64,000 bases of DNA, from contig NZ_KL370881.1 of NCBI RefSeq assembly GCF_000702265.1, forward strand, positions 270,789 to 334,788, written 5' to 3'. Below are positions 44,172 through 53,486 of the stretch, piece after piece. The notes below the pieces were generated by a model. It had not been told where the DNA came from. It saw only the letters and a program-made list of their open reading frames with translations, and ran no database searches. Every line of letters begins with the position of its first letter. The first letter of the stretch is position 1. The stretch is from Butyrivibrio sp. NC2002 (GTDB lineage Bacteria; Bacillota; Clostridia; Lachnospirales; Lachnospiraceae). The position numbers were made by a program, and so were the translations under genes.

Positions 44172-44825
44172 GAAAAATACCTTTTATAAAGTTTATTTAT
44201 GCTTAGGCATGTAAAAGTATTTTATCGAAGAATGATGTAGGTGCCAAGAAAAGGTGAACTTTTATGAGGAAAAACGTAATATATTTGTTCAAGATGATAG
44301 AGAAGTCTTTCAATAAGTGGTTTTTGCTCTCAGAAGTGATAAAAAATATTTGTACAAAAAATCCCAGAATTCACCTGGGATTTTTTTGTTGGATAAAAAA
44401 GATAATCTATATAAAAAAATTCTGGAATATGATTTGTGAGATAGGTGAGTGTTATCTCGTTTAGTTTATTGATTTATCAGCCAATATTGAAATAAATGCT
44501 ACATTAAACAGTTAAATATTTTTTAGTTAATGAAAAAACTTTTATTGTCGATTTTTATGAGGTTTTAGATTTTTATATATTAATAGAGATACTTTATATT
44601 TATATGTTTTATCAGGAAAGCAGAGCATTGGAGAATAAGAGCAAGTGTTTAATCCAAAACTATCTGTTAATTGGAATATTCATTCTGAGGCTTAACAAAA
44701 GAAGGATTGGGTAAACAAACTATGGAAAATGCTTCCGTTTTTTGCGATATTAGACCGAAATATGGCTGTTATGAAAAATAATAGATGCTTATAAGTGTTT
44801 AACGAGAAGAGAGGTAATAGGGAAT
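44172..44825. other. AT-rich gap with one terminator
   Basis: Contains a hairpin terminator at 44358-44387 (AATCCCAG paired with CTGGGATT, flanked by A- and T-runs, so usable on both strands). A 66-codon frame at 44264-44464 runs through this hairpin and lacks any family look. I see no convincing gene. Confidence 0.6.
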
Positions 44826-45443
44826 ATGATAAGCTTTTTTAGTTACTTAAAGATTATAGACCGGGAAATAATGAGAGACAGCGAATTTGATGAAATATGC
44901 AGGTTAGCCATTCAGAGGCTTAAAAGTTTTGTGGAAAGTGGTGCCTGTGCGAGGGGGTATAATACCGCCTGGATATGTCAGAGATGGCAACTGTCGGTAA
45001 AAGAACTTAGGGAAGAATGGGAGAAACAGACTGGGGTAAATAAGAGCGAAGCTGCCTTTCGCAGTCAGATATGCTCTCTATCAAAGACTTTGTACAAGCT
45101 GTTCCCAGAGGAGGATTTTGGAGAAATCCTTTCAGGAGACATGGCTGAAGGCCAGGCACCAAGGATGATTAACACGCTGGATGCACTCGAATATGACAAT
45201 ATACCTTTTTGTACATTATTTTCGGAAGAGATAAACACAAAGGCGCTGAAGGGGGATTGGGAAGATTACAGTATAGAAGAGCTGCATGATGAAATTAGGG
45301 TACTTAAGGCATACAGGACGGTTATGGATAAGATAATGACACTTGATACTAACAAACTGTCTTATATAAAACGAGTAATAGATTCAAAGGTGGTTGATGA
45401 ACAAAGAAAACCGGAGCTGTTAAAGGTATTAGGATTGTGTTGA
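44826..45443 (+). CDS. Unknown island protein, 205 aa
   Basis: Helical soluble protein. GAGGT lies 11 bases before the ATG; a Met at 44871 is an alternative. Possible recognition features are ARGYNTAWICQRWQLSVKELREEWEKQTG, which could be a degenerate HTH (quoted here only in outline: residues about 42-70), and RSQICSLSKTLYKLFP. Not recognised. A terminator follows. Confidence 0.6.
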   Translation: MISFFSYLKIIDREIMRDSEFDEICRLAIQRLKSFVESGACARGYNTAWICQRWQLSVKELREEWEKQTGVNKSEAAFRSQICSLSKTLYKLFPEEDFGEILSGDMAEGQAPRMINTLDALEYDNIPFCTLFSEEINTKALKGDWEDYSIEELHDEIRVLKAYRTVMDKIMTLDTNKLSYIKRVIDSKVVDEQRKPELLKVLGLC

Positions 45444-45477
45444 AAGAGAATAGTACCCCCATTCCGTTTAGATATTT

Positions 45478-45512
45478 TACCTATCATCATTGGATGGTGA
45501 TAGGTATTTTTA
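45478..45512 (+). terminator. Intrinsic terminator
   Basis: TACCTATCA pairs with TGATAGGTA, followed by TTTTTAT. It ends transcription of the 44826 gene. Confidence 0.8.
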
Positions 45513-45626
45513 TATTATTAAATAATACTAAACAATTATTTCATCTATCTTTAAATTTGGATATATAATACTATACAGGTATAATTGTTTTGATTTTTAA
45601 AAGATTTTTATAGGAGTGATAAGCAG

Positions 45627-46487
45627 ATGACTGAACAGACAATTGACCTTGGACCTGCTTTGAAAAAATATAGAAAACAGGCAGGGGTTACACAACAAGA
45701 AATAGCTGAGGCAGCAGGTATTTCAAAAAACTACGTATCCGCAATTGAGCGTGGAGCGCACCAACCAACAGCCAATATACTAATTACCTATGCCCGTAGT
45801 TGCCGTTTTAGTCTTGATGAAATGGTTAATTTAATACCCCGGTCAAAAGTTGACAGAAAAAATAAACAAGATGGATTGGATTTGCTAAGAAGTATTGGTG
45901 ATGGCATTGCTTCAGCATGCTTCTTTGACCCGGAATATCATGGACTTACAGATAAGCTGCAATATGGTAATCTTGGTGTTGGTCGCGAAAAAGCACGATT
46001 TGAATTGCCACAGATGGACGAAGATAAGATTACTTGCTTTGTTATTGAAATTGACCGAGTTCTGAAAAAGAATGGGTATCTGTTCCTGTGGCTTGACAAG
46101 TATCATTTCTGCGAAGGAGTTCAAAGCTGGATAGCTGATACATCTCTGACAGTGGTGGATGCAATATGCTGGGACAAGGGACAGATTGGTATGGGGTACA
46201 GGTCCAGGAGTAGAAGTGAGTATCTGTTGATTCTTCAAAAACCACCCGCAAATACAAAAACATGGATAGACCATGCTATCCCTGATGTATGGAGGGAAAA
46301 AATACCAAAAAGTAACAGAATCCACCCGCATACCAAGCCTATTGAACTCACTAAACGGCTTATTGGTGCTACTACAGACGAAGGTGATTATGTTATTGAC
46401 CCTGCTTCCGGTTCATTTATGGTGCTAGAGGCCTGTAAAAACCTCAATCGTCAGTTCATTGGCTGTGACATCCAATTTGGCGATTAG
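45627..46487 (+). CDS. XRE HTH domain fused to a DNA adenine methyltransferase
   Basis: 286 residues. Residues about 8-70 form an XRE/Cro HTH (GVTQQEIAEAAGISKNYVSAI). Residues about 90-284 form a beta-class N6-adenine methyltransferase: catalytic DPEY at 101-104 (the usual DPPY with Glu at position three), and motif I DPASGSFMVLEA at 258 onward. The order IV before I marks the beta class. Segments FLWLDKYHFCEG and IGMGYRSRSRSEYLL match a family seen in mobile elements. TAGGAGTG precedes the ATG. The HTH may let it regulate its own promoter or guide methylation. No partner nuclease is adjacent. Confidence 0.85.
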   Translation: MTEQTIDLGPALKKYRKQAGVTQQEIAEAAGISKNYVSAIERGAHQPTANILITYARSCRFSLDEMVNLIPRSKVDRKNKQDGLDLLRSIGDGIASACFFDPEYHGLTDKLQYGNLGVGREKARFELPQMDEDKITCFVIEIDRVLKKNGYLFLWLDKYHFCEGVQSWIADTSLTVVDAICWDKGQIGMGYRSRSRSEYLLILQKPPANTKTWIDHAIPDVWREKIPKSNRIHPHTKPIELTKRLIGATTDEGDYVIDPASGSFMVLEACKNLNRQFIGCDIQFGD

Positions 46488-46600
46488 GGTCTTTTTGTGC
46501 ATAAAATCGGTTATGTTTCAAAAAAGTCGCTGATATGTTGAGAAAAAGGGCATAGTTGCTACAATTGTTCAAATGAAAAAACTGTTTTCACTTTTTCTTA

Positions 46601-46766
46601 TTTGATAGAATATTATCTTTTTTGATTTTGATTTTTCTGATGGTGTTCTTAGAAAATCTTATTTGATTTTAATTTCTCTGATTTTGATTTCTGAATATCT
46701 GATTTGATTGTCTACAGTCTTATTTTGATTTCATTCTTCTGTTTTTGATTTTACTTTTTCTGCCAT
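46601..46766. repeat. Helically phased TTTGAT array
   Basis: TTTGAT occurs at 46601, 46621, 46662, 46683, 46703, 46724 and 46744: steps of 20, 41, 21, 20, 21 and 20, so every two helical turns with one position skipped. Units extend loosely to TTTGATTTTnATTTyTCTG. It lies just before the 46877 gene. It may be an iteron-like protein-binding array, a partition-type centromere or bent DNA. Confidence 0.6.
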
Positions 46767-46876
46767 GTTTTCATCTGTGTTTATGGTGGCTTTAAACAAG
46801 AATATATTTTTTTTATATACGATTATTGTATATATAGCTATTTTAAACCATTGAATAAACACTGGAGGAAAATATT

Positions 46877-47479
46877 ATGGATTATGCGAAATTAAAAGAG
46901 CTGAATCTGAGAAGTCAGAAGTTAAATGGGGTAAGCAACTGTATATATATAAAAGACCCCTATGTACTGTCGGCAGATAGCAAGGCTGATATCGAAGAAA
47001 TGAATAGGCTTATATACTGCGGCAATGGCGTGGTACAAAAGAACGTACCAGATGAGTTGGTTTGTTTTAGGATTGAATGTATGGACCAGTGTACATTTAT
47101 GTCAGATATAGACATAAACAGGTTGGTTGCCTGGATAATGGCATGCGATGTCTGGGTATCAAATTTGGATGTCCTAAATGACCAGGAACTGTTACAGAAC
47201 ATACAACTTTTACCTGAATATGAATCAGTTATCGCGGAGTATATGGAAGAAGAACATCTCGTTAGGGTATATGTTGCAGGAATATTGGGAGCTGTGGCAA
47301 CACTGCCAGAATTATATGGAACGGGGGCAGTATTTCAGCTTTTTAGCCGTGTACAAACAAATATGATTTCCTACGGTTTGCCGACTTGTAGCATTGACAA
47401 CAAGCTATTAGTAGAGATTAATCGTTGCTTAAATGAAATAGTGGTTGATTTAACAAATGGAGTTGTAGTGGCGCTTTGA
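46877..47479 (+). CDS. Unknown island protein, 200 aa
   Basis: GGAGG precedes the ATG. Acidic, mixed helical protein with no signal peptide or clear motif; contains SGNCIYIKDP-like and TFMSDIDINRLVAWIMACDVWVS parts. It is the first of three tightly spaced genes (gaps 21 and 12 bp) following the phased repeat array. Not recognised. Confidence 0.65.
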   Translation: MDYAKLKELNLRSQKLNGVSNCIYIKDPYVLSADSKADIEEMNRLIYCGNGVVQKNVPDELVCFRIECMDQCTFMSDIDINRLVAWIMACDVWVSNLDVLNDQELLQNIQLLPEYESVIAEYMEEEHLVRVYVAGILGAVATLPELYGTGAVFQLFSRVQTNMISYGLPTCSIDNKLLVEINRCLNEIVVDLTNGVVVAL

Positions 47480-47500
47480 TTAAAGGAAGGAGAAAGAATT

Positions 47501-48076
47501 ATGAAATACGATAAATATAGAGAATTGATACCAGTGTATGATGATGTTGATGAAGACAGAACGCTAAGTCAAATAACATATAACAGTCTTGAAGATAGAT
47601 TTGAAGAAAAAGAGGAACAAAAGCTCAGATATTATCTGTTCCGAAAAGGCCTTGGAATAAAACATACATTTTCAAGCCCTGATGACCCAATAAAGCCTAG
47701 TGGTGTTGAGGGATTTCCATTAGAGAGTTTTCTTGCTGAATTTTCAAATGATAAAACCATAAAGAAGTTAGAGATTGCGCCTATAACGGAATTATTTAAT
47801 GGAGAGGATACGATTATTGAGTATGGATTAGTGGCTGATTACGACCATCTGCATGGTGAAGAAGAGTTCATAGACTGCTTAATCGTATCATCACCATTAT
47901 ATAGTGAGTATTCCGAACTTCCAGAACTGATAAAAGTGATAAATTCTCATCCTTCACCATATAGTATGGAATGGTACTCAAGCCAAATAAATCCGTATTA
48001 CGTTCAACCATGTAACTGTGGTGCGGAGGTAATTGTAATTAAGTATTATGGAAGGCGATATACAGTAGATGAATAA
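47501..48076 (+). CDS. Unknown island protein, 191 aa
   Basis: AAGGAGG lies upstream. Acidic soluble protein, beta-rich in its second half, ending with YVQPCNCGAEVIVIKYYGRR, where two Cys could bind metal. Not recognised. Second gene of the trio after the phased array. Confidence 0.65.
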   Translation: MKYDKYRELIPVYDDVDEDRTLSQITYNSLEDRFEEKEEQKLRYYLFRKGLGIKHTFSSPDDPIKPSGVEGFPLESFLAEFSNDKTIKKLEIAPITELFNGEDTIIEYGLVADYDHLHGEEEFIDCLIVSSPLYSEYSELPELIKVINSHPSPYSMEWYSSQINPYYVQPCNCGAEVIVIKYYGRRYTVDE

Positions 48077-48088
48077 TGAGGTATTAGC

Positions 48089-48706
48089 ATGAATGAGAAT
48101 GATGTCAAGGAAAAACAGTTAATATATAGTGTAAACTTTGCTGACATCCTGGCCAAAGGCCAGGATGCTCCAGTAATAGCGAGAGAGAAAAAGAATATTT
48201 TTGATGATATTCAGCCGGGTGATGCTGTTACAGTGTCCATGATGGAGCATTTGTCTGGGATTTCCTACTATCCAGTGAGCGTAAGAAATGCAGTACTTAT
48301 AGAGGGTAAGAAATTTAAGGATTTAGTTGAGAAGGTTGAAAGGCTGGAGAACGATAACCGAAAAATGAAGAAACTCTTGCAGGACAAAGGAAAAAATACG
48401 TATTGTATGAAGGATAAACTGGCTGCGCATAGCATAATTCTTATGGATGCGGCGTTGCTTGGAAAATCTAATAAAGAAATAGAACGTACAAGAAGGTATT
48501 CGCGTTCTGCTATTTCAAGAGTCCTAGCTATTTCCGTAAAGCCGGGAATGACAGAAGAAGAACTAAAGCTGGCAAGGCAAACTGACTTGGAACGGCTTAA
48601 TGAGATATACAGGAGTAGAGATAAGTCGATAAGGTATCCTGATTTTGATGTTGTTGAAAAATGGTATGACAAAAAAGTAAAAGCTAAACTGGAGCATCAC
48701 AGGTGA
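48089..48706 (+). CDS. Unknown island protein with coiled coil and likely HTH, 205 aa
   Basis: Residues about 85-105 form a coiled coil (VEKVERLENDNRKMKKLL). Residues about 118-155 look like a helix-turn-helix (LLGKSNKEIERTRRYSRSAISRVL), a pattern seen in recombinase or phage-type DNA-binding domains. Basic C-terminus. It could be the protein that binds the phased array upstream of this trio, but that is inference. Confidence 0.6.
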   Translation: MNENDVKEKQLIYSVNFADILAKGQDAPVIAREKKNIFDDIQPGDAVTVSMMEHLSGISYYPVSVRNAVLIEGKKFKDLVEKVERLENDNRKMKKLLQDKGKNTYCMKDKLAAHSIILMDAALLGKSNKEIERTRRYSRSAISRVLAISVKPGMTEEELKLARQTDLERLNEIYRSRDKSIRYPDFDVVEKWYDKKVKAKLEHHR

Positions 48707-49250
48707 TTTTCTGTTTTTAACATGGGATGAATAAAAATGATTTACCAATTTTATCCCACTTCTAAGATGGGACATTATTTGTTTTTGGTTTAGAAATTTT
48801 TTTTTAAATGCAGAATTTTGTGAAAACCTTGTTTTTCAAGGGATTGAGTGTTTAGGTGATGTTTATATTATTTTAGTTGTTAAAGTTTTTGTTTAGATTA
48901 TTATTTAAATAATTTGAGAAAATTATAATTAATGAGGGGTTATATACATTGGCATTTCAAGCGGTTAAATGTATGAATCATGACAGAGAGGGTAAGAGAC
49001 TTCTTACTCTCTTATTATTTGCTTATTGTTATAGAAAAATATATATCTGGTGACTATAAGCATTTAATGGGCTTTGGGATTATAGGGAAAGAAACTTTTA
49101 CATTTGGGGTTAGATGTTCATCAAATATTTCAGATATACTGACAAATTGTTAAGTTACAAAAATAATCTACATATAACGTGCTTGGCACCTCGGCAGATA
49201 CGGAGGTAGAATGCGAATGCAGCATTATAACGGTATGGAGAGGAAAGAGG
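48707..49250. other. Gap with a possible small RNA
   Basis: A TATAAT at 48924-48929 without a clear -35 is followed by a terminator hairpin at 48987-49012 (AGAGGGTAAG paired with CTTACTCTCT, one G-T pair) and a T-rich tail to 49020. Together they could make an RNA of about 85 bases. A short TCCCA/TGGGA hairpin is at 48759-48777. No ORF is convincing. Confidence 0.35.
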
Positions 49251-49718
49251 ATGAATAAGATGGGGATGGCATACTTCAATTACATGACTGAGATATACAG
49301 GAATACATTAAAAAAATTTCCAGATATACCACGCAAAACTAAAAACAAGTTGCTAAAAGAACTTCAGATGGAACTCTTGAGAAATGGATTATTTCGCTTC
49401 GATGTGGGTTCGGCGATTTTCTTTTATCTGGCGTATATTTCAGCAGGAGATATTGATGGTAAGGTTAAGATTCCAATAGCTAAGCGTGAGTTGATGAAAC
49501 CTGATTATGAAATAAAAGTAGAGAGACTTAACGATGAGCAGGTCAGGACAATCCTATGGACTTCGGTTAGCTTCTTGGAACGTATGGGGTATTATTCAGA
49601 CTTCCAACGCGTTTTATCAGAATTTGATAATAGCCTGTTAGGAAAAGATAATCCGTTATTACCTTGGAACAAATCGAGTGAATCAGGAGCGGTTGAACTA
49701 TGGTTAGAGCAGACGTAA
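49251..49718 (+). CDS. Unknown island protein, 155 aa
   Basis: The start at 49251 follows GAGAGGAAAGAGG; the upstream frame from 49179 lacks a ribosome site. Helical, with MAYFNYMTEIYRNTLKKFP and two cores FDVGSAIFFYLAYISAGD and RTILWTSVSFLERMGYY. Not recognised. It overlaps the next gene by 19 bases. Confidence 0.6.
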   Translation: MNKMGMAYFNYMTEIYRNTLKKFPDIPRKTKNKLLKELQMELLRNGLFRFDVGSAIFFYLAYISAGDIDGKVKIPIAKRELMKPDYEIKVERLNDEQVRTILWTSVSFLERMGYYSDFQRVLSEFDNSLLGKDNPLLPWNKSSESGAVELWLEQT

Positions 49719-50227
49719 ACGTGAAGATACACCATGATTGGGTAAAGATATATCAATATGGATGCCTGCAAGAGCCAGTTAGAGGATTATGTTGTGAGGA
49801 AAATATACAAGGGTACGGAGCAGAGCATTTCTTCTATGCCAAGGCCACAATAATAGGGTATAGTGAGGTGAACGTTGACACTTGTGAAGAGGATGTGAAC
49901 ACAAGGGTTCGTCACTGGGCTTTGTATTTTGATAACCGGGAGACAACAGCAATAGTAAGAATACCTAAGCCATGTGCATCATTTAAAGACGGTGTAGGAA
50001 ATATTGGAAAAGAGGGTAATCGTAACGCTTGCAACCATTATTATAAACACTATTACTTGGATATAGGAAAGCTAGTCGGGATTTTTGAGACCAAGAAAAA
50101 AGCTAAACAAGTAGGGGAAAGGCTATTGGACCAGCGAAGATTATGGGTAGAGCAAAGGTTGGAGGTATTTAATAAGATGCAAAATAAGAGTATAGTTTCT
50201 GATGATATAGAATTACCTTTTGAATAA
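49700..50227 (+). CDS. Unknown island protein, 175 aa
   Basis: Overlaps the previous gene, so probably coupled to it. The N-terminal half looks beta-rich, with several Cys and His (GCLQEP, LCCEEN, NACNHYYKHYY) that might bind metal; the C-terminal half is a charged helix. A terminator follows at 50279. Not recognised. Confidence 0.6.
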   Translation: MVRADVNVKIHHDWVKIYQYGCLQEPVRGLCCEENIQGYGAEHFFYAKATIIGYSEVNVDTCEEDVNTRVRHWALYFDNRETTAIVRIPKPCASFKDGVGNIGKEGNRNACNHYYKHYYLDIGKLVGIFETKKKAKQVGERLLDQRRLWVEQRLEVFNKMQNKSIVSDDIELPFE

Positions 50228-50278
50228 ATGCTATGGAAAATAGCACCAACACAAGATTTAATAGTGTTAGAAGACTTT

Positions 50279-50308
50279 GAGAGCAACAAATGTTTGCTCT
50301 CTTTTTTT
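50279..50308 (+). terminator. Intrinsic terminator
   Basis: GAGAGCAA pairs with TTGCTCTC and is followed by seven T. It separates the unknown genes from the restriction-modification operon. Confidence 0.9.
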
Positions 50309-50370
50309 GACATAAAGTGGTAGCGATTATTCTTTTGGAAGAATAAAATAGTATATATGAGGTAATTGCC

Positions 50371-50556
50371 ATGGGTGATTTTATTACAGTAAAAGAAGCA
50401 GCTGAAAAATGGGGTATATCCACAAGAAGGGTGGCTGTGCTATGCGTTGAATGCCGCATAGAAGGCGCAAAGAAGATAGGTTCTATGTGGTTTATCCCTG
50501 CTGATGCAGAGAAACCTGATGACAACAGAAAGAAAAACAAGGGAGAAAAAGCGTAA
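50371..50556 (+). CDS. Small MerR-like HTH protein leading the type I R-M operon
   Basis: 61 residues. TVKEAAEKWGISTRRVAVLCVECRIEGAKKIG is a winged-helix excisionase/MerR-type DNA-binding fold (residues about 6-37), followed by SMWFIPADAEKPDD and a Lys-rich tail. The stop and the hsdR start overlap (TAATG), so it is co-translated with hsdR. It likely regulates the operon; such small genes often head type I loci. Confidence 0.75.
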   Translation: MGDFITVKEAAEKWGISTRRVAVLCVECRIEGAKKIGSMWFIPADAEKPDDNRKKNKGEKA

Positions 50557-53483
50557 TGGCGCATATTTCTGAGTATGAGGTAGAGACCAAGTTTATAGAC
50601 CGCTTGGAGTCTATTGGATATGAATATGTTGAATTGAAGAACTATGATGATGTACTGAATAACTTCCGGGTACAGCTGTCAGAGTTCAACAGTAAAAAAC
50701 TTATAGAAACAAAGGGTGTTGCAGATTTATCTGATACAGAATTTAACAGGGTTCTGATACATCTTGATAACAAGACGGTATATGAGTCCGCAAAGCTTCT
50801 TAGGGATAAGTTTGTTCTGCCCCTTGATAATGGCAAGACGGTATATCTTGATTTCTTCTCTTACGACACCGACAGAAATCTATATCAAGTGTCACATCAG
50901 ATTACCATGGATAAGGAGCATAAAGATGATGTCAGTTATAAGAACCGATATGATGTGACGGTATTTATAAACGGTCTGCCATTGGTGCAGATAGAACTGA
51001 AAAGACCTGGTGTAGAGATAAACGAAGCAATAAATCAGATTAACAGATACCGCAAGTTTTCGTTTAAAGGGCTTTTCCGCTATCTGCAGTTATTTGTTGT
51101 ATCGAATTCTGTACAGACAAAGTATTTCTGTAACGAGAATGAGATGCACAATGGACTGTATAATCCAATCCTCAAGTCTTTGGTATTCTTTTGGACGGAT
51201 GAGAAGAATAAGCGTATCAACACATTAGAAGAATTCACATCAGAGTTCTTTCGTAAATCAGCAATTACAGAAATGATTGATAAGTTTATGGTCATCAAAT
51301 CTACAGAGCCAATCCTGATGGTAATGCGGCCATACCAGATATATGCCGTAAAAGCAGCCAAGAAGAGGGTATTGGAAGCTAATCAGAATGGATATGTTTT
51401 TGCATGTACTGGTTCGGGTAAGACACTGACTTCTTTCAAATTGGCGCAGTTGTTGAGAGATGAACCCATGATTGATAAGGTTATCTTCCTCATAGACCGC
51501 AAAGATTTGGATGACCAGACTGTTGATGAATACAACAGTTTTGAGAAGGATTGTGTTGATAATTCGGATTCAACAGCGGTTCTAGTTAAACAGTTTAAGG
51601 AAACAGATAGAAAACTTATTGTCACAACTATTCAAAAGATGGCTAATGCTGTTAAGTCAAAGCGATATGAAGCTTTGATGGATGGGTATCGTGACAAAAA
51701 AGTTGTTTTTTGCATAGACGAATGCCACCGTAGTCAGTTCGGTAAGATGCATGGTGATATAGAAAAACACTTCAAAAGAGCTAATTACATAGGATTTACT
51801 GGTACACCTATTTTCGAAGCAAATAAAGGAGCGGATGGTAGAACTACAGCTGATGTATTCAATGCGGGGGTACTACCAAATGGAGAGAAAAGGGATGCCT
51901 GTCTGCATCGCTATATGATTAAAGATGCTATTGCAGATGGTAATGTACTGCGGTTCTCTGTTGAGTATCAACGAACCATATTTGCTCATCATGTAGCCAT
52001 GAAGGGTATTGACCCAGAGCAATTGGATGACCCTGAATACTGCAAACGCCATAATATTGACATTGATGGTCTTTATCATGACGAAGAGAGAATACGTAAG
52101 GTTGCAGAGCATATACTAGAACATCACGAACAACATATGCATCCTCAGGGGGAACATATATATACTGCGCTTTTTGCAGTGGACTCAATTAAGACTCTTG
52201 GACAGTATTATGACATATTTAAAGAGTTGAACGGAAAGAGGGCAGAAGAAGAACAGTATAAAATAGCTGCCATATTTAGTTATGGTGCTAATGAGGACAT
52301 GGACGATAAGGGCGATGAACATTCTGCAGAGCTATTGGAGCGTATTATAAATGATTACAATGAAATGTTTGGAACCTCTTTTAGCTTGGATGGGTTTGAC
52401 TCTTACAGGAAGGATATTGCCAAAAGGCTTAAACAGAAGGATTTGCCACAGGTAGACATATTACTTGTTGTAAATATGATGCTGACAGGGTTTGATGCAA
52501 AGCCACTGAATACTTTGTACCTTGATAAAAACCTAATTTGGCACAGTTTGGTGCAGGCGTATAGCCGTACTAACAGGGTAGACAAGGTTACAAAGCAATT
52601 CGGACAAATTGTAACGTACAGAAATATAAAGAAGTGGCAGGATGACGCATTAAGGTTGTTCTCAGGAGATGGAGACCCTAATGAGTATCTACTGGAGAAC
52701 TATGAGTATTATGTTAATAAATGGGTAAATCAGGTTCCGGTTCTGAAGAAGGTAGTACAGACGGTAGATGATGCCGGACAACTACAGAATGAAGATGAAA
52801 TCAGAATGTTTATCATTGCCTTTAGAACGCTTGTAAGTACACTTGCAACGCTTAAGACATTCAGTAAGTTCGAGTGGGCTGACCTTGCTGTAGTTCTCGA
52901 TGAAAATGAGTATGAAGGGTACAAGAGCTGGTATCTCTATTATAAAGACCAAGGAGGTCAATCAAATCCTAAAGTTCCAGTACCTGTAGATGTAGATTTT
53001 GATATTGAACTGGTCAGAACAGACAGGATAAATGTTGTTTACATTCTTAACCTATTGAAATCAGTAAATAAGGCAGGTAAAACTCCGGAAGAGAGAGAAG
53101 CTGACCTTGACCTTATCTTAAGAGAGATTGAAAGGTCTAACAACGAGTCACTGAGAGCTAAAAAGGATATTATGGCAGAGTTTGTCAGAACCAGGTTTTA
53201 TGATTTATCAGAGGATGCAGATGTTCAGGCTGCTTTTGAGGATTTCACAAAGGAAAGAGAAAAAGCGGAACTGGAAGAGTTTGCATTTGAAAACGGTATT
53301 GATTATATGATAATCAATGACATTATGACGGATTATATTTTTAATGGTCAGGTATCAGAAGAAAGTATCAGAAAGAGACTGGAAGCATATCAGTTAGGAC
53401 TGTTAAAGATTACAAAACTAACTAAGAGTATTCATAAGTTTATAAGTGATACATATATCAAATTTAAAGCGGAGGGTGAATAA
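50556..53483 (+). CDS. hsdR: Type I restriction enzyme, R subunit
   Basis: Cuts unmethylated DNA after ATP-driven translocation. 975 residues. The N-terminal nuclease domain has the PD-(D/E)xK motif ending in IELKRPG (about 145-152). The helicase domains have Walker A TGSGKTLTSF (Lys289), DECH-type box CIDECHRSQFG, motif III FTGTP and motif VI AYSRTNRVD. The C-terminal part is helical. Full length with no breaks. It is first of the R-M-S set. Confidence 0.96.
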   Translation: MAHISEYEVETKFIDRLESIGYEYVELKNYDDVLNNFRVQLSEFNSKKLIETKGVADLSDTEFNRVLIHLDNKTVYESAKLLRDKFVLPLDNGKTVYLDFFSYDTDRNLYQVSHQITMDKEHKDDVSYKNRYDVTVFINGLPLVQIELKRPGVEINEAINQINRYRKFSFKGLFRYLQLFVVSNSVQTKYFCNENEMHNGLYNPILKSLVFFWTDEKNKRINTLEEFTSEFFRKSAITEMIDKFMVIKSTEPILMVMRPYQIYAVKAAKKRVLEANQNGYVFACTGSGKTLTSFKLAQLLRDEPMIDKVIFLIDRKDLDDQTVDEYNSFEKDCVDNSDSTAVLVKQFKETDRKLIVTTIQKMANAVKSKRYEALMDGYRDKKVVFCIDECHRSQFGKMHGDIEKHFKRANYIGFTGTPIFEANKGADGRTTADVFNAGVLPNGEKRDACLHRYMIKDAIADGNVLRFSVEYQRTIFAHHVAMKGIDPEQLDDPEYCKRHNIDIDGLYHDEERIRKVAEHILEHHEQHMHPQGEHIYTALFAVDSIKTLGQYYDIFKELNGKRAEEEQYKIAAIFSYGANEDMDDKGDEHSAELLERIINDYNEMFGTSFSLDGFDSYRKDIAKRLKQKDLPQVDILLVVNMMLTGFDAKPLNTLYLDKNLIWHSLVQAYSRTNRVDKVTKQFGQIVTYRNIKKWQDDALRLFSGDGDPNEYLLENYEYYVNKWVNQVPVLKKVVQTVDDAGQLQNEDEIRMFIIAFRTLVSTLATLKTFSKFEWADLAVVLDENEYEGYKSWYLYYKDQGGQSNPKVPVPVDVDFDIELVRTDRINVVYILNLLKSVNKAGKTPEEREADLDLILREIERSNNESLRAKKDIMAEFVRTRFYDLSEDADVQAAFEDFTKEREKAELEEFAFENGIDYMIINDIMTDYIFNGQVSEESIRKRLEAYQLGLLKITKLTKSIHKFISDTYIKFKAEGE

Positions 53484-53486
53484 TAA

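Noticed and set aside
44264..44464. 66-codon plus-strand frame in the island
   Set aside because: It runs straight through a strong terminator hairpin (44358-44387), is Lys/Ile-rich by base composition only, and has no clear ribosome site.
46601..46766. CRISPR array
   Set aside because: Repeats are only about 6 conserved bases at 20-21-bp steps with no spacers of constant length and no cas genes; no CRISPR elsewhere in the window.
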